Source: Zingiber officinale | Lineage: Eukaryota; Streptophyta; Magnoliopsida; Zingiberales; Zingiberaceae | DNA: 64,000 nt | Assembly (NCBI RefSeq): GCF_018446385.1 | Contig: NC_056000.1 | Span: forward strand, 76,952,688 to 77,016,687 | Reading direction: 5' to 3' | Translations under genes and position numbers: made by a program | Shown here: positions 1-12,600 of the stretch, one piece after another | Layout of the letters: each line of letters opens with the position of its first letter | How positions within the stretch are numbered: position 1 is the stretch's first letter | The notes under the pieces: generated by a model | The model's input: the letters and a program-made list of their open reading frames with translations, nothing else | Databases searched by the model: none | What the model was told of the DNA's origin: nothing

Positions 1-420
1 CCGGACGGAAGAACCGTTCGGCGAACGTCGCGGTCGGCCGAGCGGGACATCTGCTCAGCTAATCATACGGCGGCCCCGGTGCTATCTGGACGAACGGGAG
101 AACCTCGATAGTCATGGTTCCCGCTCGACCGAGACGAAAACTGCTCAATCCTTGTCCCTTGCTGTTAAGCCGTGCTAGTCACCCGCCGGACATCGGGAGC
201 TCGGACTCGAGATGAGCCGAGCTAAGGTGATGACTGTTGACTTTTACCTTGACGGTTGACTTTGACGTCACACGTGGCCTAAGACCCTCTGTCGGACGGG
301 GGTCATATCTTACTGTCGGATCATCTATGATTCTCACCTTGGTCGGCGCCACCGAACGTTCTCCTTGAAATTCAAACATCTCAGTGCCCGATCGAGCAGT
401 AAGTACTTAAGAGGTGTTAT
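1..420. repeat. GC-rich repeat-like edge sequence, no gene recognised
   Basis: This stretch is much more GC- and CpG-rich than the flanking gene tail and contains phrases such as GGCCGAGCGGGA and GGTCGGCGCCACC that resemble the composition of the Tat element LTRs in this window. A 66-codon minus-strand frame at 179-379 shows no recognisable domain. It is cut by the window edge. The best guess is the end of a degraded LTR or other repeat lying just downstream of the minus-strand host gene. That is inference from composition only. Confidence 0.3.
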
Positions 421-628
421 ATATAGAAATATTTGAAAAAAAATGAAGAAGAGGAAGAAGAAAAGAACCTTCTTTTATTTTACTAGTAATTACTGTATTA
501 ACTAATTTTAACTACTTAGAATCTGCTGCTTAATTACGTGAAGTTAACCGTTAATCGATCAATATTGTTAATGATCGAGCTTGGACAAAAATTACAGAGA
601 AGGTGCGAAAAGAAAGTTCAAACTTGTC
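421..628 (-). other. AT-rich 3' flank and presumed 3' UTR of the A_thal_3526 gene
   Basis: This AT-rich sequence lies directly after the stop codon (629-631) of the minus-strand host gene and before the GC-rich edge block. It has no coding character. It is presumed to hold the 3' UTR and polyadenylation region. No poly(A) site can be fixed from the sequence alone. Confidence 0.4.
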
Positions 629-3600
629 CTAAGATTTCTCTTCATCTGATTGGTGTGAGCAGAGTCCATTCGCAACATCAGCTAAGTATTCTTCGACTGA
701 AAAAGAAACACAAATACTCGAGGAGGATCATTAAACACTCGCAAAGAGTTATTAATCTTTGCAGCGCATAAAGTGAAGAAATTTTGGGAAAGGTGATGAA
801 GTTAATTACCTATATCTTCCTGTTCTGGGGAGCCCAGCAAGATGTCTGAATCCGATGGCAAGAACGGAGAACCATCATAGTCTCCTAGATCTCCAAGATC
901 TTGTATGGACCAAACCAGTTATTGTGTTAATGAACATTTAGTAAAGGATCATTTGTGAAAAGAACTATCCAGTAAGCACTTGTGATACTCGTGCTGGTTT
1001 CAATTGTTTGCAGTCAATTGCATGACTCTTTATCTTTGATTGAACTATTAATATATCCTTCTCCTATACTTTTATAATTGCATTAACCAGAGTTTTCTTT
1101 GGTCTCTCGCACAGGACACCTTCAATTCTAATTGATCTTCTAAACTATAGGTGTTGATGATTGATGAACAATTTCAACTTCTATTACTAATCAGTAGTCC
1201 CTCCGGTTTTTAGGGTATAATCCTCATCTCTTTGGCATTGATCTAGCATCACCATAAGAATAATTATTTCTAAGTTACAATTTTTTGTAGCGTATATATG
1301 CCTCAGTTAGCAAGCAAACAAGAATATGGACATTGTGTTCTAGGATTTCATTTGTGTTTGCTTCCTACTGAGATAATGCTGTTCATCCGTCATGCCTAGC
1401 AAATCAACGATCAATTTTTTTGCCAAAGATATAATCATATATCTGAAAGTCTAAGAGCAAAATCACCTGCTATATTTGTCAAGTCCATGGTCAATTCAGA
1501 CAGACTGAAATTCCAAAACTGTCCTAACGATCGCATTATATCTCTTGACTGCTCCACACCATCTGAACTTAGTTGCAGTCCTGCATTTGGCACATCAGAT
1601 AGAAAGGTTGAATCGAGTGCTGAGGCATTTATGCCTGTTCCAGATTTCTCAGGAGTGAAAGGAAAATGAGCGCTTGATGTTGCTGGTGCAGGGCTCATAG
1701 CCATCTCAGACATGGAAGAAATGGCATAACTTGGAGGGGTCGCATGAGCCACTTCAGCTGTGCCACTGCTAATCATAAATGATTAAATAGACAATGTTTC
1801 ATCAAACAAAGAACAAGCAAAAGGATGAATTGAATTTAAACACGATGTTCTGATTAATGTCAGTTAAACTACTACAGAGAAAGATAAGCTGGAAATCATA
1901 GAAGTGTGTTCATAACAAGTCTCATTCTGGATCAACCAGGAAAAAAAAAGTCTTTCACAGACAGAACGTCTCCCTACATTGTATAAAAAAATGATAGAGA
2001 CTGATCCTGTCCGAAGACGCGAAGCTGAAAAGTCAAAGAGGTAACAGTTTCGCTGACAGGATGAAGACTCGCTCCTTTCTATAAAACAAAAACCAAAATC
2101 AGGGAAGGGATCCCTAGCGTTGGCCCTCCGACGTTCAAGTCAAAAACAGAAAAAGAAGAGAGTAAAAGTATTAGGGACAAAAATCTATCTTGTTTTTTTT
2201 TGTAGCTGACATACTCTTTTATACCTTTCTCGGCGACCCTCCATCTTTCCAAATTTAATGATATTAATTGCCAACGGAAGACATCTTTATCTTGACTGTT
2301 TCTTATTTAATGATAGATGAAGTGTTCTCTTTTATCTTCTCCTTCCCCTATTAATTATCTTGAGCCGGACGGGTGGCCCGCTCGGTTCGGGCTTCTGGCC
2401 CGCTCAACTTGCTCTTTTGCCGCCCTGGTTAACCAGTCACTGGTTCACTCAAATGGCCGACCGGACAATGATCCTTCCGATTGGCCCGTCCCGCTCAACT
2501 TGCTCTCTTGCCGCTCTGGTTTGACCAGTCACTGGTTCACTCAGATGGTTGACCGGACAATGATCCTTTTGATCGGCCGATGAACCACTTCCCGCTCAAG
2601 CGCGACCGAGCCTTAAGCCCTGGCGTGGACTGCCTTGACTTTAACCTATCACGTGACAATTGATCCCCCTTATCGCTGCATCATAAGTCTTCCCCTTCAA
2701 GTTTAGTCGAAAGAGACTGCAAGTCAGACTGACTAGACAGTTGATGTCTTAATACCAAATCAACCTATGCGCTGAGACACCCCTGAACCAACGCCACTCG
2801 ACTTTACTTTGCCTTGGCTGATCAGGAAGATTGTGTGCCAATCGGGAGGATGGTCAGCAATACTTCTCAAAATTTTTGACCTTCATGGTATCCCTTCAAG
2901 CGGGCGTGATTTTGGCTGACGTCATTTGAATTTCTCGAAATCCGCATAAATCCTCAAAAATTATGGCTAAGTATGCGACCATACCTTTTTAATTAAGGGC
3001 TTTAAATGCGGCCTTTTGACTGAAGGACATATGTCCTATATTATCGTCGCATGCCTGATGTGACGGACGAACATCCACCTGACGTGACGTGTACCATTTT
3101 CAAATTTAGCGGTTGTATTTGTTTCTAGGTTTGTGCATCCTAGATCGGACGGTTGTCGTCGATCGGCCGCAAGCTTTATAAGTCTCGCGTGTGTCGTCGT
3201 CGTCTACTTCGCCCTTTTGTCTTTAGATTTTGCTGTTGCGGGCTCTTCTCCAATGAATTTGTCGTTGCGCTCTCTTCTCCGGTGATCTTTCCTCTTTCTC
3301 ATAAGCCTTCCTTTTCATTCGGCTCATTTGGTTGTTTCTTAGCGTCCTCTCTCTTTTTCGATCGAACTTGTTGTGTTCTTGTCAATCTTTTGTGTCTGAT
3401 GGCAAGTTCCTCTCAACTTCCTGTCTCTGTTCCTGGCCTCTGGTACACCTCCGTCGAATCTAGATTCGACGGGGGTGATGTAGAAAGCCTAAACTCTGCA
3501 TATGAAATTCCTCCGGACTATGAAATTGTCCTTCCTTCTTCATTCGATCGACCCCATGAGCCATCTCCAGGCTTTGTATGTTTCTTTAGGGACCAATTTA

Positions 3601-6600
3601 TCGTTGGTCTACTGTTCCCTGTCCACCCCTTCTTCTTTGCAGTTTGCAAAAACTTTCATATTTCTCTCCATCAGCTAGTGCCCTACTCTTTTCGGTTGTT
3701 GTGTGGTGTTGTAGTCCTTTTTCGTCTGCACGACATTCCTCTATCCGCTCGGCTCTTCCACTACTTCTATTATTCAAAACTGTCCGAGCCAGGGACTTTC
3801 CTATTCCAAGACCGAGTGGGCTTGGTCTTTTTCGATAAGATGTCATCCTCCAATAAACATCGGAAGGATAATACTATTTTTTTTTGTCAAATTCCCCGAT
3901 CGGCCTGATTTTCCTACCGGCTGGAAGCTAGAGGTTGTGAATCCACCGTCGCTCGGTAGGTACAAGGGTCGATTATACTACCTTCAAGCTGGTCAAAAAT
4001 ATGATATCCACAAGTTACTACTGAAGGGCATCCTCTACGTATTTGGCTTGAGTCTGATCTACACAAGGCTTCCGTTCAGCCTAGGTATGCTCCTTCTTAG
4101 TCTAACTTTTGAATCTAACTGATTTCTCTTTTTCTTTTGTAGCTCAACTTATGTTGCGCGCACGCCTGGCTGGAAAATCCAAACTCGCGGATGCAGAGAT
4201 CAATGCTGTAGCCGTGGCTAAGTTGGAGAGCCACGGTTTGCAGCCGGTCGTCTCTCATGAGGATCCGCTCGGAGAGAGCATATGAGCCCCAGGCCAAGGG
4301 AGCGATGGAGTGGCCAGTCATACAGTTGGTGGTGAAGCGAATGTCGCAGTGAATCCCCTGCCAGAGCATCTTCCGGTAATTCCAATCGCCGAGGCCTCGA
4401 AATCGGCTTCTTCTAGAGAGTCGTTGATAAGCCCAAAGAGGCGCCGCGTGGAGATTGTCGCCCGACCTACTACCTCCGCGACACAAACTCCAACCAGGAC
4501 CAGTCCACGTCTTTCATCAGAGAGGGGTAAGACCTCCACCCCCTGCGCCCGAGCAAGCGACGACCATCCCACATACTTCGCTTTCATCCGATCGGACGTC
4601 GTCTTTATCCGGACTGCCGCAAGAGATAATCTGTGCGCCGTCGGTCGCTTTCATACCACCTCCACTGCCTAAGACTCGGAAGTTCAGCATCCGACCGGCG
4701 TCAACCTCTAGGTCAGTTGCCAGAGCAACCTCAGCCCCGTCTGCCCCAAGTCGCCAGTGCCACATAACGACGGTCATTCATCTGCCCACAGACGAGTGGC
4801 GTGATTTTGACAATGCTAAATCTCGAGGCTCGAAGCACCAAATAATCATCCAGAGACCGCTAGCACAGATATGGGTCGACACCCGAGCCCGTGCGATGGT
4901 CATGCCTCTAGGACGCTTGCCGACAGTCATATCCAGATGTTCACTGGGTTAAGTATTTTACAAGTTACTTTTTGTCACCACTCGATCCTTAAAAATTTAT
5001 CATTTCCTCACAGTATTGGGTAGAGAGTCAGGCCATATGCCAAAAGCTAGCATTTTTGGAGTAAGAAGTCAAGCAGTTGTGAGCCCCGAGCGGCCAATCA
5101 TCTGCTTCCCAAACGCAGCTAGAGCAGATGAATGCTAAAATGGCTCAACTAAGAGTTGATCTGAATAAGAGCTCCGAGTAACTGGAGGCGGAGAAGAGCA
5201 AAGGCGCCGAGCAGGCTGATCAATTGGCTCGGCTTGTTAAACAGGTCAGCTCCTTCGAGTCCAAACTCAATTTGGCCAACACTAAAAAGCTCCGATCCAT
5301 CGAGGACTTAGAGATCAAAAATAAAGAATCCTGGGTGTTGACCCAGAACCTAAAGGAGGTGGAGGCTTCATTGAAGGCCGAGCAGGATAGATTATCAGCC
5401 GACCAGACCGCAGCGAAGACTAAACTCGCTAAAAAAGATGAAGAGCTGGCCAAGTTGAACGAAGAGCTGAAAGCTTCTCGAGCGGCCTTAGAGACTTGTC
5501 AGGGAGCCAAGTCGAGCAGGTTCGACCTCATGAAGCAGGCTTACATCCGCTCAGATGCTTTTAATGACAAGGTCTCTAATCGGGCATTTTGTCTATTCGA
5601 CCTTGCTATCGACAGGAGATCAACTGAAGGAAGGCGTCTACCTCCCCACCGCTTTGACAAGCAAGATCATTAACCGGGACAAACTGATTGAGTTGCTGCC
5701 CGATGATATTTTAGATTATTTTGAGTGAACCTGCTCATGTGTGTTTTACTTTTGTATTTTTTGAAGTGTCAATGAATGATAGTCTATCTAACGAACCATT
5801 ATTTTTCTTTGTCTCTTTCTGGTCGTTCGACATTTTTGACTTGTATTTAGATCAGATGTTGTGCAAACCGAAGTGTGGCCTCGTGTTCTTCCGATCTGTT
5901 TTCTAAGACGATCGACCTTTTCCGATTTTAAGATCGACACTCGACCATTTTCATGGCGTAGACGTGGGTTTAAGGTCGTCACTCGACTGTCGGTGAAGAC
6001 ATGGGTTTAAGGTCGCCGTTGGACCATTGATGAAGACATGGGTTTAAGGTCGTTGCTCGACCGTTGATGAAGACATGGGTTTAAGGTCGTCGCTCGACCG
6101 TTGGTGAAAACATGGGTTTAAGGTCGTCGCTCGACTGTTGGTGAAGACATGGGTTTAAAGTCGCCGCTCGATTGTTGGTGAAGACATGAGTTTAAGGTTG
6201 CCGCTCGATCGTTGGTGAAGACATGAGTTTAAGGTCGCCACTCGACGGTTGGTGAAAACATGGGTTTAAAGTCTACGCTCGACCGTTGGTGAAGACATGA
6301 GTTTAAGGTCGTCGCTCGACTGTTGGTGAAGACATGAGTTTAAGGTTGTCACTCGACCATTGATAAGGACATAGGTTTAAGGTCGCCGCTCGACCGTCGG
6401 TGAAGACATGGGTTTATAGTCATCACTTGACTTATAAGTCTGGAATGCTTGCGATTTTATTCATATTTGTCCTGCATTAAGAAGATATACACGCACATAC
6501 AGGTAAATATAATCATTCACACCTCTTACCTGGCCCTATAGGGTTGGAGGTGGTTCGCACTCCATGGTCGCTCGAGCTATCTTCCGTCTTCGTCTTCCAA

Positions 6601-9600
6601 ATAATATGCTCCTGAGCGGAGTTTCTGCATGACCTTATAGAGTCCCACCCATGGAGCTTTGAGTTTGGTGACGTCGCTGATCAGCTTTATCTTCTTCCAC
6701 ACTAGATCGCCGACCTAGAAGGACCGCGGGATAACCCTCTTGTTGTAGTTATGTTTCATCCGCTGCCGGTATGCCATCAACCGAATGGCAGCCTTGTCCT
6801 GTGCTTCGTCGACCAAGTCTAGCTCCATCAGTCTCTGCTCGCAGTTCTCCTCATCATAGCGCCGCACCCTATCGGACTCCACTCCGACTTCCACTGGGAC
6901 TAGTACTTCACCGCCATACACCAAATGGAATGGCGTCATGCCGGTCGCTTCCTTTGGGGTCATGCGCAGGGCCTATAAGACGCTAGGGAGTTCGTTGACC
7001 CAGTTGCCTCCTGCGTGGTCGAGCCAAGCTCTCAATCCTTTGAGAATCTCCCGATTGGTGACTTCCGCTTGGCCGTTGCTTTGGGGGTAAGCCATCGAGG
7101 TGAAGGCCTGCTGGATACCATAGCCTTCGCATCATTCCTTGAGCCTTCGATCGGTGAATTGCCTCCTCTTGTCTGAGACAAGCCATCGGGGGATGCTGAA
7201 CCATCATAAGATATTTTGCCAGACGAACTTGATGCCTATCTGTTCACTTATTTTTGCCAATGGTTCAACTTCCACCCATTTTGAGAAGTAGTCCACAGCG
7301 ACGAGCAGGAACCTCCGCTGACTGATTGCCATGGGAAATAGTCTCACAATGTCCATGCCCCATTGGTCGAATGGGCAAGACACTGTGGATGTTTTCATCT
7401 CTTCAGTTGGTCGATGTGGGATGTTATGATACCTTTAGCAGGACAGACATGTGGCTACTGTCTGAGCGGCATCCTTTTGGAGAGTTGACCAAAAATATCC
7501 GGCCAGGAGAATCTTTTGAGCCAGCGAACAACCACCTGGATGGCTTCCGCAGGAGCCTTGGTGCACATCTTGTAGGATATACTCTGCATCCTCTGGTCCT
7601 ATGCACTTAAGTAAAGGTCTGGAGAAGGCTCTTTAATACAGCTGATCTTCGACCAAAGTAAACCGTCTGACCCTCTTCTTTAATAGTCGTGCTACCTTTC
7701 AGTCGACCGACGTGATACCCGATCGGAGGAATTCGATCAGTGGCGTTCTCCAGTTGCTCGAGCAGACCACTCCCTCCATCCGGTCGATGTGTGCAACCAG
7801 CGAGACTTGTTCAATTAGCTGGCTGATCACGATGGATGATAATGAACTAGCTAACTTAGCCAGCTCATCTGCCGCTTGATTGTCCGATCAGGGGATCTTC
7901 TATATAGTAACTTCTTGAAAATTTGCCTTTGACTTCTCAAAGGCTTCTGCATATAACTTGAGTCGGGAGCTGCTAATTTCGAATGTCCCTGATAGCTGTT
8001 GGGCGGCCAACTGAGAATCTGAGTGAATGAAGACTTTTGTGGCCCCGACATACCGCGCTGCCTGTAAGCCAGCTATCAAGACTTCATACTCAACTTCATT
8101 GTTGGTGGCCCGATAATCCAGTCGAATGGAAAGTTGCATCCAGTCTTCTTGTGGTGAAATTGTTGAAACCCCAAGGTTGTTTTGATGTGATCAACAAGTT
8201 AAGTTAGGTCCTGTAGTGTTTTAACCTTGTGTCTAAGTGTACAAGAACTTAGGAGCATAGGGAGTTGAGCAAAAGACGCAGCTAGCGAGAAGGGCGGCAT
8301 GGGAGAAAGCCGACGGGCTCAGTGCGTCAGAGAGACGAGGTATTACAGAATAGTACGCGAGTGGATGAGAAGGAAGCACACGACATTTTCGAGGGACGAG
8401 AAGTCAGAGCGGAAGGTTGCTTGAGAAGGCCAAAATTGAGTTCGGATGAGCCTTATTTCGGTTGGCTGAAATCACCCAAGTAAGTGGAGCTTGAGCGGAA
8501 GACCCGGACCGAGACGAGCAGCACCGGAGCAGAGGGCCCGGACCCATTCCGGGCGCCCGAAGCGATTCCGGGCGCCCAGAACTTGATTTTGACCAGATCG
8601 CAATCAAATGTGATCCGTTGCGAAGGGGATAAAATTTTATCCCCTCCTAGACGCTTGGAACCCTTCCAGGCGCCTCGACCAAGGCTATAAATACAGCCTT
8701 AGTTCAGAAGTTTTTGAACAGAACAAGAATTAGCAATACAACACTTGTGAACTTCCTTTTCTAGTTTAGCTACTCTTTTTGCACTTTCACTGCTGTAAGA
8801 GGCTTCTCCGCCTGAAAGAGATCTTTTTAGTGTGTGGTTCATTCATTGGATTAACAACCTCCCCGGTTGTAACCAAATCAAGTCTGTAAGCCTCTTCTCT
8901 TAGTTTATTGCTTTCTTTATTTAATTTTATGCAAGTGTTTAAGTTACAAGTTTGAGAAGGGTATTTTTGTTTTTGTGTTTGTGTTTGTTTAGGGCTATTC
9001 AACCCCCCCTTCTAGCCGACCAACGCGGTCCAACAAGTGGTATCAGAGCCAGGACGCTTCAGGAGGACTAACCGCCGATCGAAGTAAAGACGATGGCCGG
9101 ACTAAGCAAATACCCGTCAAAATTCGAAGGGGAGTTTGCTAGCTGGAAAAAGCTAATGCAGGTATTTTTCAAAACGGATTTTGATTTACTTTTGATAATA
9201 GAGTTCGGTTTTACAGCATCGGAAGGGAAAGAAAAATATCGGTGGAGAAAAAAGGAGCAGGCCAACTACGTGGCAAATGACAAAGCAGAATTCCATCTGT
9301 TGAGCGTCCTTCTGCCACAAGAAGTCAACCGGATCAGCAACTACGACTTAGCAAAGGAATTGTGGGAAAAGTTCCTTGAGCTACATGAAGGGGCGTTCGA
9401 AGCCAAGCTCGCAAGACGGAATTTACTTCGCAACCAGCTCACCAACCTGAGACTTGAAGAAGATGAAACAGTTGCGCATCTGCACTCGAGAATTAAGAAG
9501 CTTATCACCGAACTCTCGAATCTCGGAGAAAAGGTAAGTAGCAGAGATTCACTAAGGTACACACTCAATTCATTTCCTAGAAATACTAAATGGGCATCAC

Positions 9601-12600
9601 TAGTAGATGCTTTTTATATATCTAAGGACTTAGAAACTATTTCCTTTGAAGAATTAGTTTCCACATTTGAAGTGCATGAATCGAGATGTGCAGGTACGAA
9701 GGAGACGAAGCACAACGTCGCCCTCAAAGCATTGAGAGACGAACCTGAGTCAGAGTCTTCTCTCGACGATGATGAATTGGTAATGATGGTAAAGCGCTTT
9801 AAGAAATTATGTAATTCAAGAAAACTAACCATCCGCAGGGTAGAAAGAAAAGGAAGATCAGATGCTACCACTGGAACGAAAAAGAGCACGTCAAAGACAA
9901 CTGCCCCAAGCTAAAGAACAAGGACAAGGATAAAGAAAAGAAGTCTGTCCAAACAAAAAGGTTCAAGACACTAAAAGCGATGTGGGATGATACGTCGTCC
10001 GAATCGGAAATCGAGGCCTTCTCCGAACTTGCACTAATGGCAAGTCATCAAGACGAGGACTACGATTCAAGCTCGTCCGAAATGAGCATCGAGAGCATCG
10101 ATGAAGGGGGAGTTACGTCAGAAGAAAGCAACAGTTCAAGGGAAGCCACGGATAATGAGGTCGACAAGGTAAGTTAGGTACGATCTCTTCCTCCCGATAA
10201 ATTATTTATGTTTGTTAAATTATTAACTAATGATTGTTGTAAGTTAGAAAAAGAGATTAAAAATTTAAAAATAATTCTAGCTAAATCTTGCCCATTAAAA
10301 GAATTAGATAAATTAAAATTCGAAAATAATGATTTTAAAATATAAGTAGATAACTTTAAAAATCATGCATGTTCACATAATACAAAGTTTAGAAAATACA
10401 ACAATATAAATTGGTATTTTAGATATCACAAGGGATAAATCAAGAAAATTTCAAAAAAGTATGTACCTAAGAAATTCTTAATTAATCCAGTTGGTTGGAA
10501 CCTATATTGGGTTCTAAAGTCTTGTTTAATCTAAACTCTAAATTAGACTTAACGCTTTCAGCGAAAAGATTAAACGTTAAATTTCTTTATGAGGTTTTGT
10601 CTAAGAAAGTGGTTGTTGCTCCAATAACCAAGAAGGCCTATTGCCTCGTCATTGTCTGAAAGTCAAAATATTGAAATAAAATATTTAATTAACTTACTGA
10701 TAAAACATTAAAATTGAAATTAAATAATACTTTAAAAAGTTTTTCAAACATTTCTTTTAAAATTACTTAAAAGTCTTTTTAACCGTAGAATTTTTAACTT
10801 AAGAAAATTTTCTTGCATTAATTTTTTTTTTTTTTGCTTAGAAAAGTTCTCAAAAATATTTTAATTTTTTTTAGCTAAAAGTTATTGCAAATTTTTGATG
10901 ATATTAATAATTTTCAAATTTTTATAAAGTTTTTTATAACCCTTAGATTTTTCTTGGAACCCCATTTTTTATGTGATTAAAGGGGGAGAAGGAAAATGTT
11001 AAGTCTAGGGGGAGGTAGATCATTTTTTAAATTATTTTTTGCACTTTATTGCAATATTATGTGTTTTACTTTTATGCCTATTTACCCTAGCTTAATTTAG
11101 GTTGCTCACATCAAAAGGGGGGAGATTGTTGGAACCCCAAGATTGTTTTGATGTGATCAACAAGTTAAGTTAGGTCCTGTGGTGTTTTAACCTTGTGTCT
11201 AAATGTGCAGGAGCTTAGGAGCACAGGGAGTCGAGCAAAAGACGCAGCTAGCGAGAAGGGCGGTACGAGAAAGAGCCGACGGACTTGGTGCGTCTGAGGG
11301 ACGAGGTGTTGCGGAAGAGTACGCGGGTGGACGAGAAGGAAACGCGCGACATTTCTGAGAGGCGAGAAGCTGGAGCGAATGGTTGCTCGAGAAGGCTGAA
11401 ATTGGGTTCGAGTGAATCTTATTTCAGTTGGCTGAAATCACCCAAGCGAGTGGAGCCGGAGCGGAAGACCCGGACCGAGGCGAGTAACATCGGAGCAGAG
11501 GGCCTGGACCAAAAGTCAACTATGTTGACTTTAGTGGTCCGGGCGCACAGAGTGATTCCGGGCGCCCAGAACTTGATTTTGAATGGATCGCGGTCAAATG
11601 CGATCCGTTGCGAAGGGGATAAAATTGTATCCCCTCCCAGGCACCTGTAACCCTTTCAAGCGCCTCAACCAAGGCTGTAAATACAACCTTGGTCTAGAAG
11701 ATTTTGAACAGAACAAGAATTAGCAATGCAACACTTGTGAGCTTCCTTTTCTAGTTTAGCTTCTCTTTTTGCGCTTTCACTGTTGTAAGAGGCTTCTCCG
11801 CCCGAAGGAGATCGTTTTAGTGTGTGATTCATTCCTTCGATTAACAACCTCCCCGGTTGTAACCAAGTCAAGTCTGTGAACCTCTTCTTTTAGTTTATAT
11901 CTTTCTTTATTTAATTTTATACAAGTGTTTAATTTATAAGTTTGAGAAGGGTATTTTGTGTTTGTGTTTGTTTAGGGCTATTCAACCCCCCTTCTAGTCG
12001 GTCAACGCGGTCCAACAGAAATAAGCAGAATGTCGACCCCGTTGCCTTGTCGAGTGGATGGACCATCGACATATATTCTCCAAGTTATTGTCGGCTCGGC
12101 ATTCTAGACCTCTATAACAAAATTAGCCAAGGTATGAGCTTTGATCGCCGTTCGAGGTTGATATTGGATATCAAACTCACTTAGTTCGGTTGTCTATTTG
12201 ATTAGTCGCCCAGACGTTTCTGGGTTGAGGAGGACTTTTCCCAGGGTACTTTTGGTCATGACAATGATTGGGTGAGCAAGAAAGTATAGACGGAGTCTCC
12301 GAGCGGCAAGCACCAGAGCATAAGCTAACTTTTCCATACCAGTGTAGCGAGATTCATCATCTTTTAATATATGGCTTAAAAAATACATAGGTCGTTCATG
12401 GCCATTCTGCTTGACCAATGCTGATCCGACCGCATGCTCGGTGGATAAAAAATAGATCCAAAGAGGCTCTCCGATGTTCGGCTTAGCTAGCACAGGTAAG
12501 GAATTAAGATACTCCGTGAGTTCTTCCAAAGCCCGATCGCATTCTGCATCCCATTGGAATCTTGTAACTCGGCGCAGTACTTTGAAGAATGGTAGACTCC

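Larger units (their letters stand above)
8161..12017 (+). mobile_element. Element A: gag-only Copia-type LTR element nested in the Tat element
   Basis: LTRs at 8161-9035 and 11127-12017 both begin TGTTG and end CCAACA, and a perfect 5-bp target duplication GAAAT lies at 8156-8160 and 12018-12022. A tRNA-iMet type primer site (TGGTATCAGAGC, 9038-9049) follows the 5' LTR, and a purine tract (AAAAGGGGGGAGA, 11113-11125) precedes the 3' LTR. Between them only gag-like coding is seen, then about 600 bp of AT-rich noncoding DNA; no protease, integrase, RT or RNase H. It looks like a non-autonomous derivative. The first 180 bases of the two LTRs differ at roughly one base in ten, so it is not recent. 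It has about two or more breaks in gag. Confidence 0.9.

Noticed and set aside
538-771. 77-codon plus-strand open frame
   Set aside because: It overlaps the last coding exon (629-696) of the minus-strand A_thal_3526 gene and has no domain; a chance frame.
1995-2001. Target duplication for the Tat element (TAGAG versus TAGAT at 16463-16467)
   Set aside because: It matches at four of five bases only if two extra bases precede the LTR, so it is too weak to claim.
5964-6444. Regularly spaced repeats resembling a CRISPR array
   Set aside because: The 37-bp period leaves no unique spacers; the whole unit is repeated with substitutions, and the setting is a plant retroelement.
9036-9052. tRNA-like signals at TGGTATCAGAGC sites (also 49140-49151 and 57857-57868)
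   Set aside because: These are primer-binding sites adjoining LTRs; no cloverleaf could be formed around them.
9341-9889. Minus-strand open frames over the element A gag
   Set aside because: Ser/Leu-rich antisense shadows of the gag frame.
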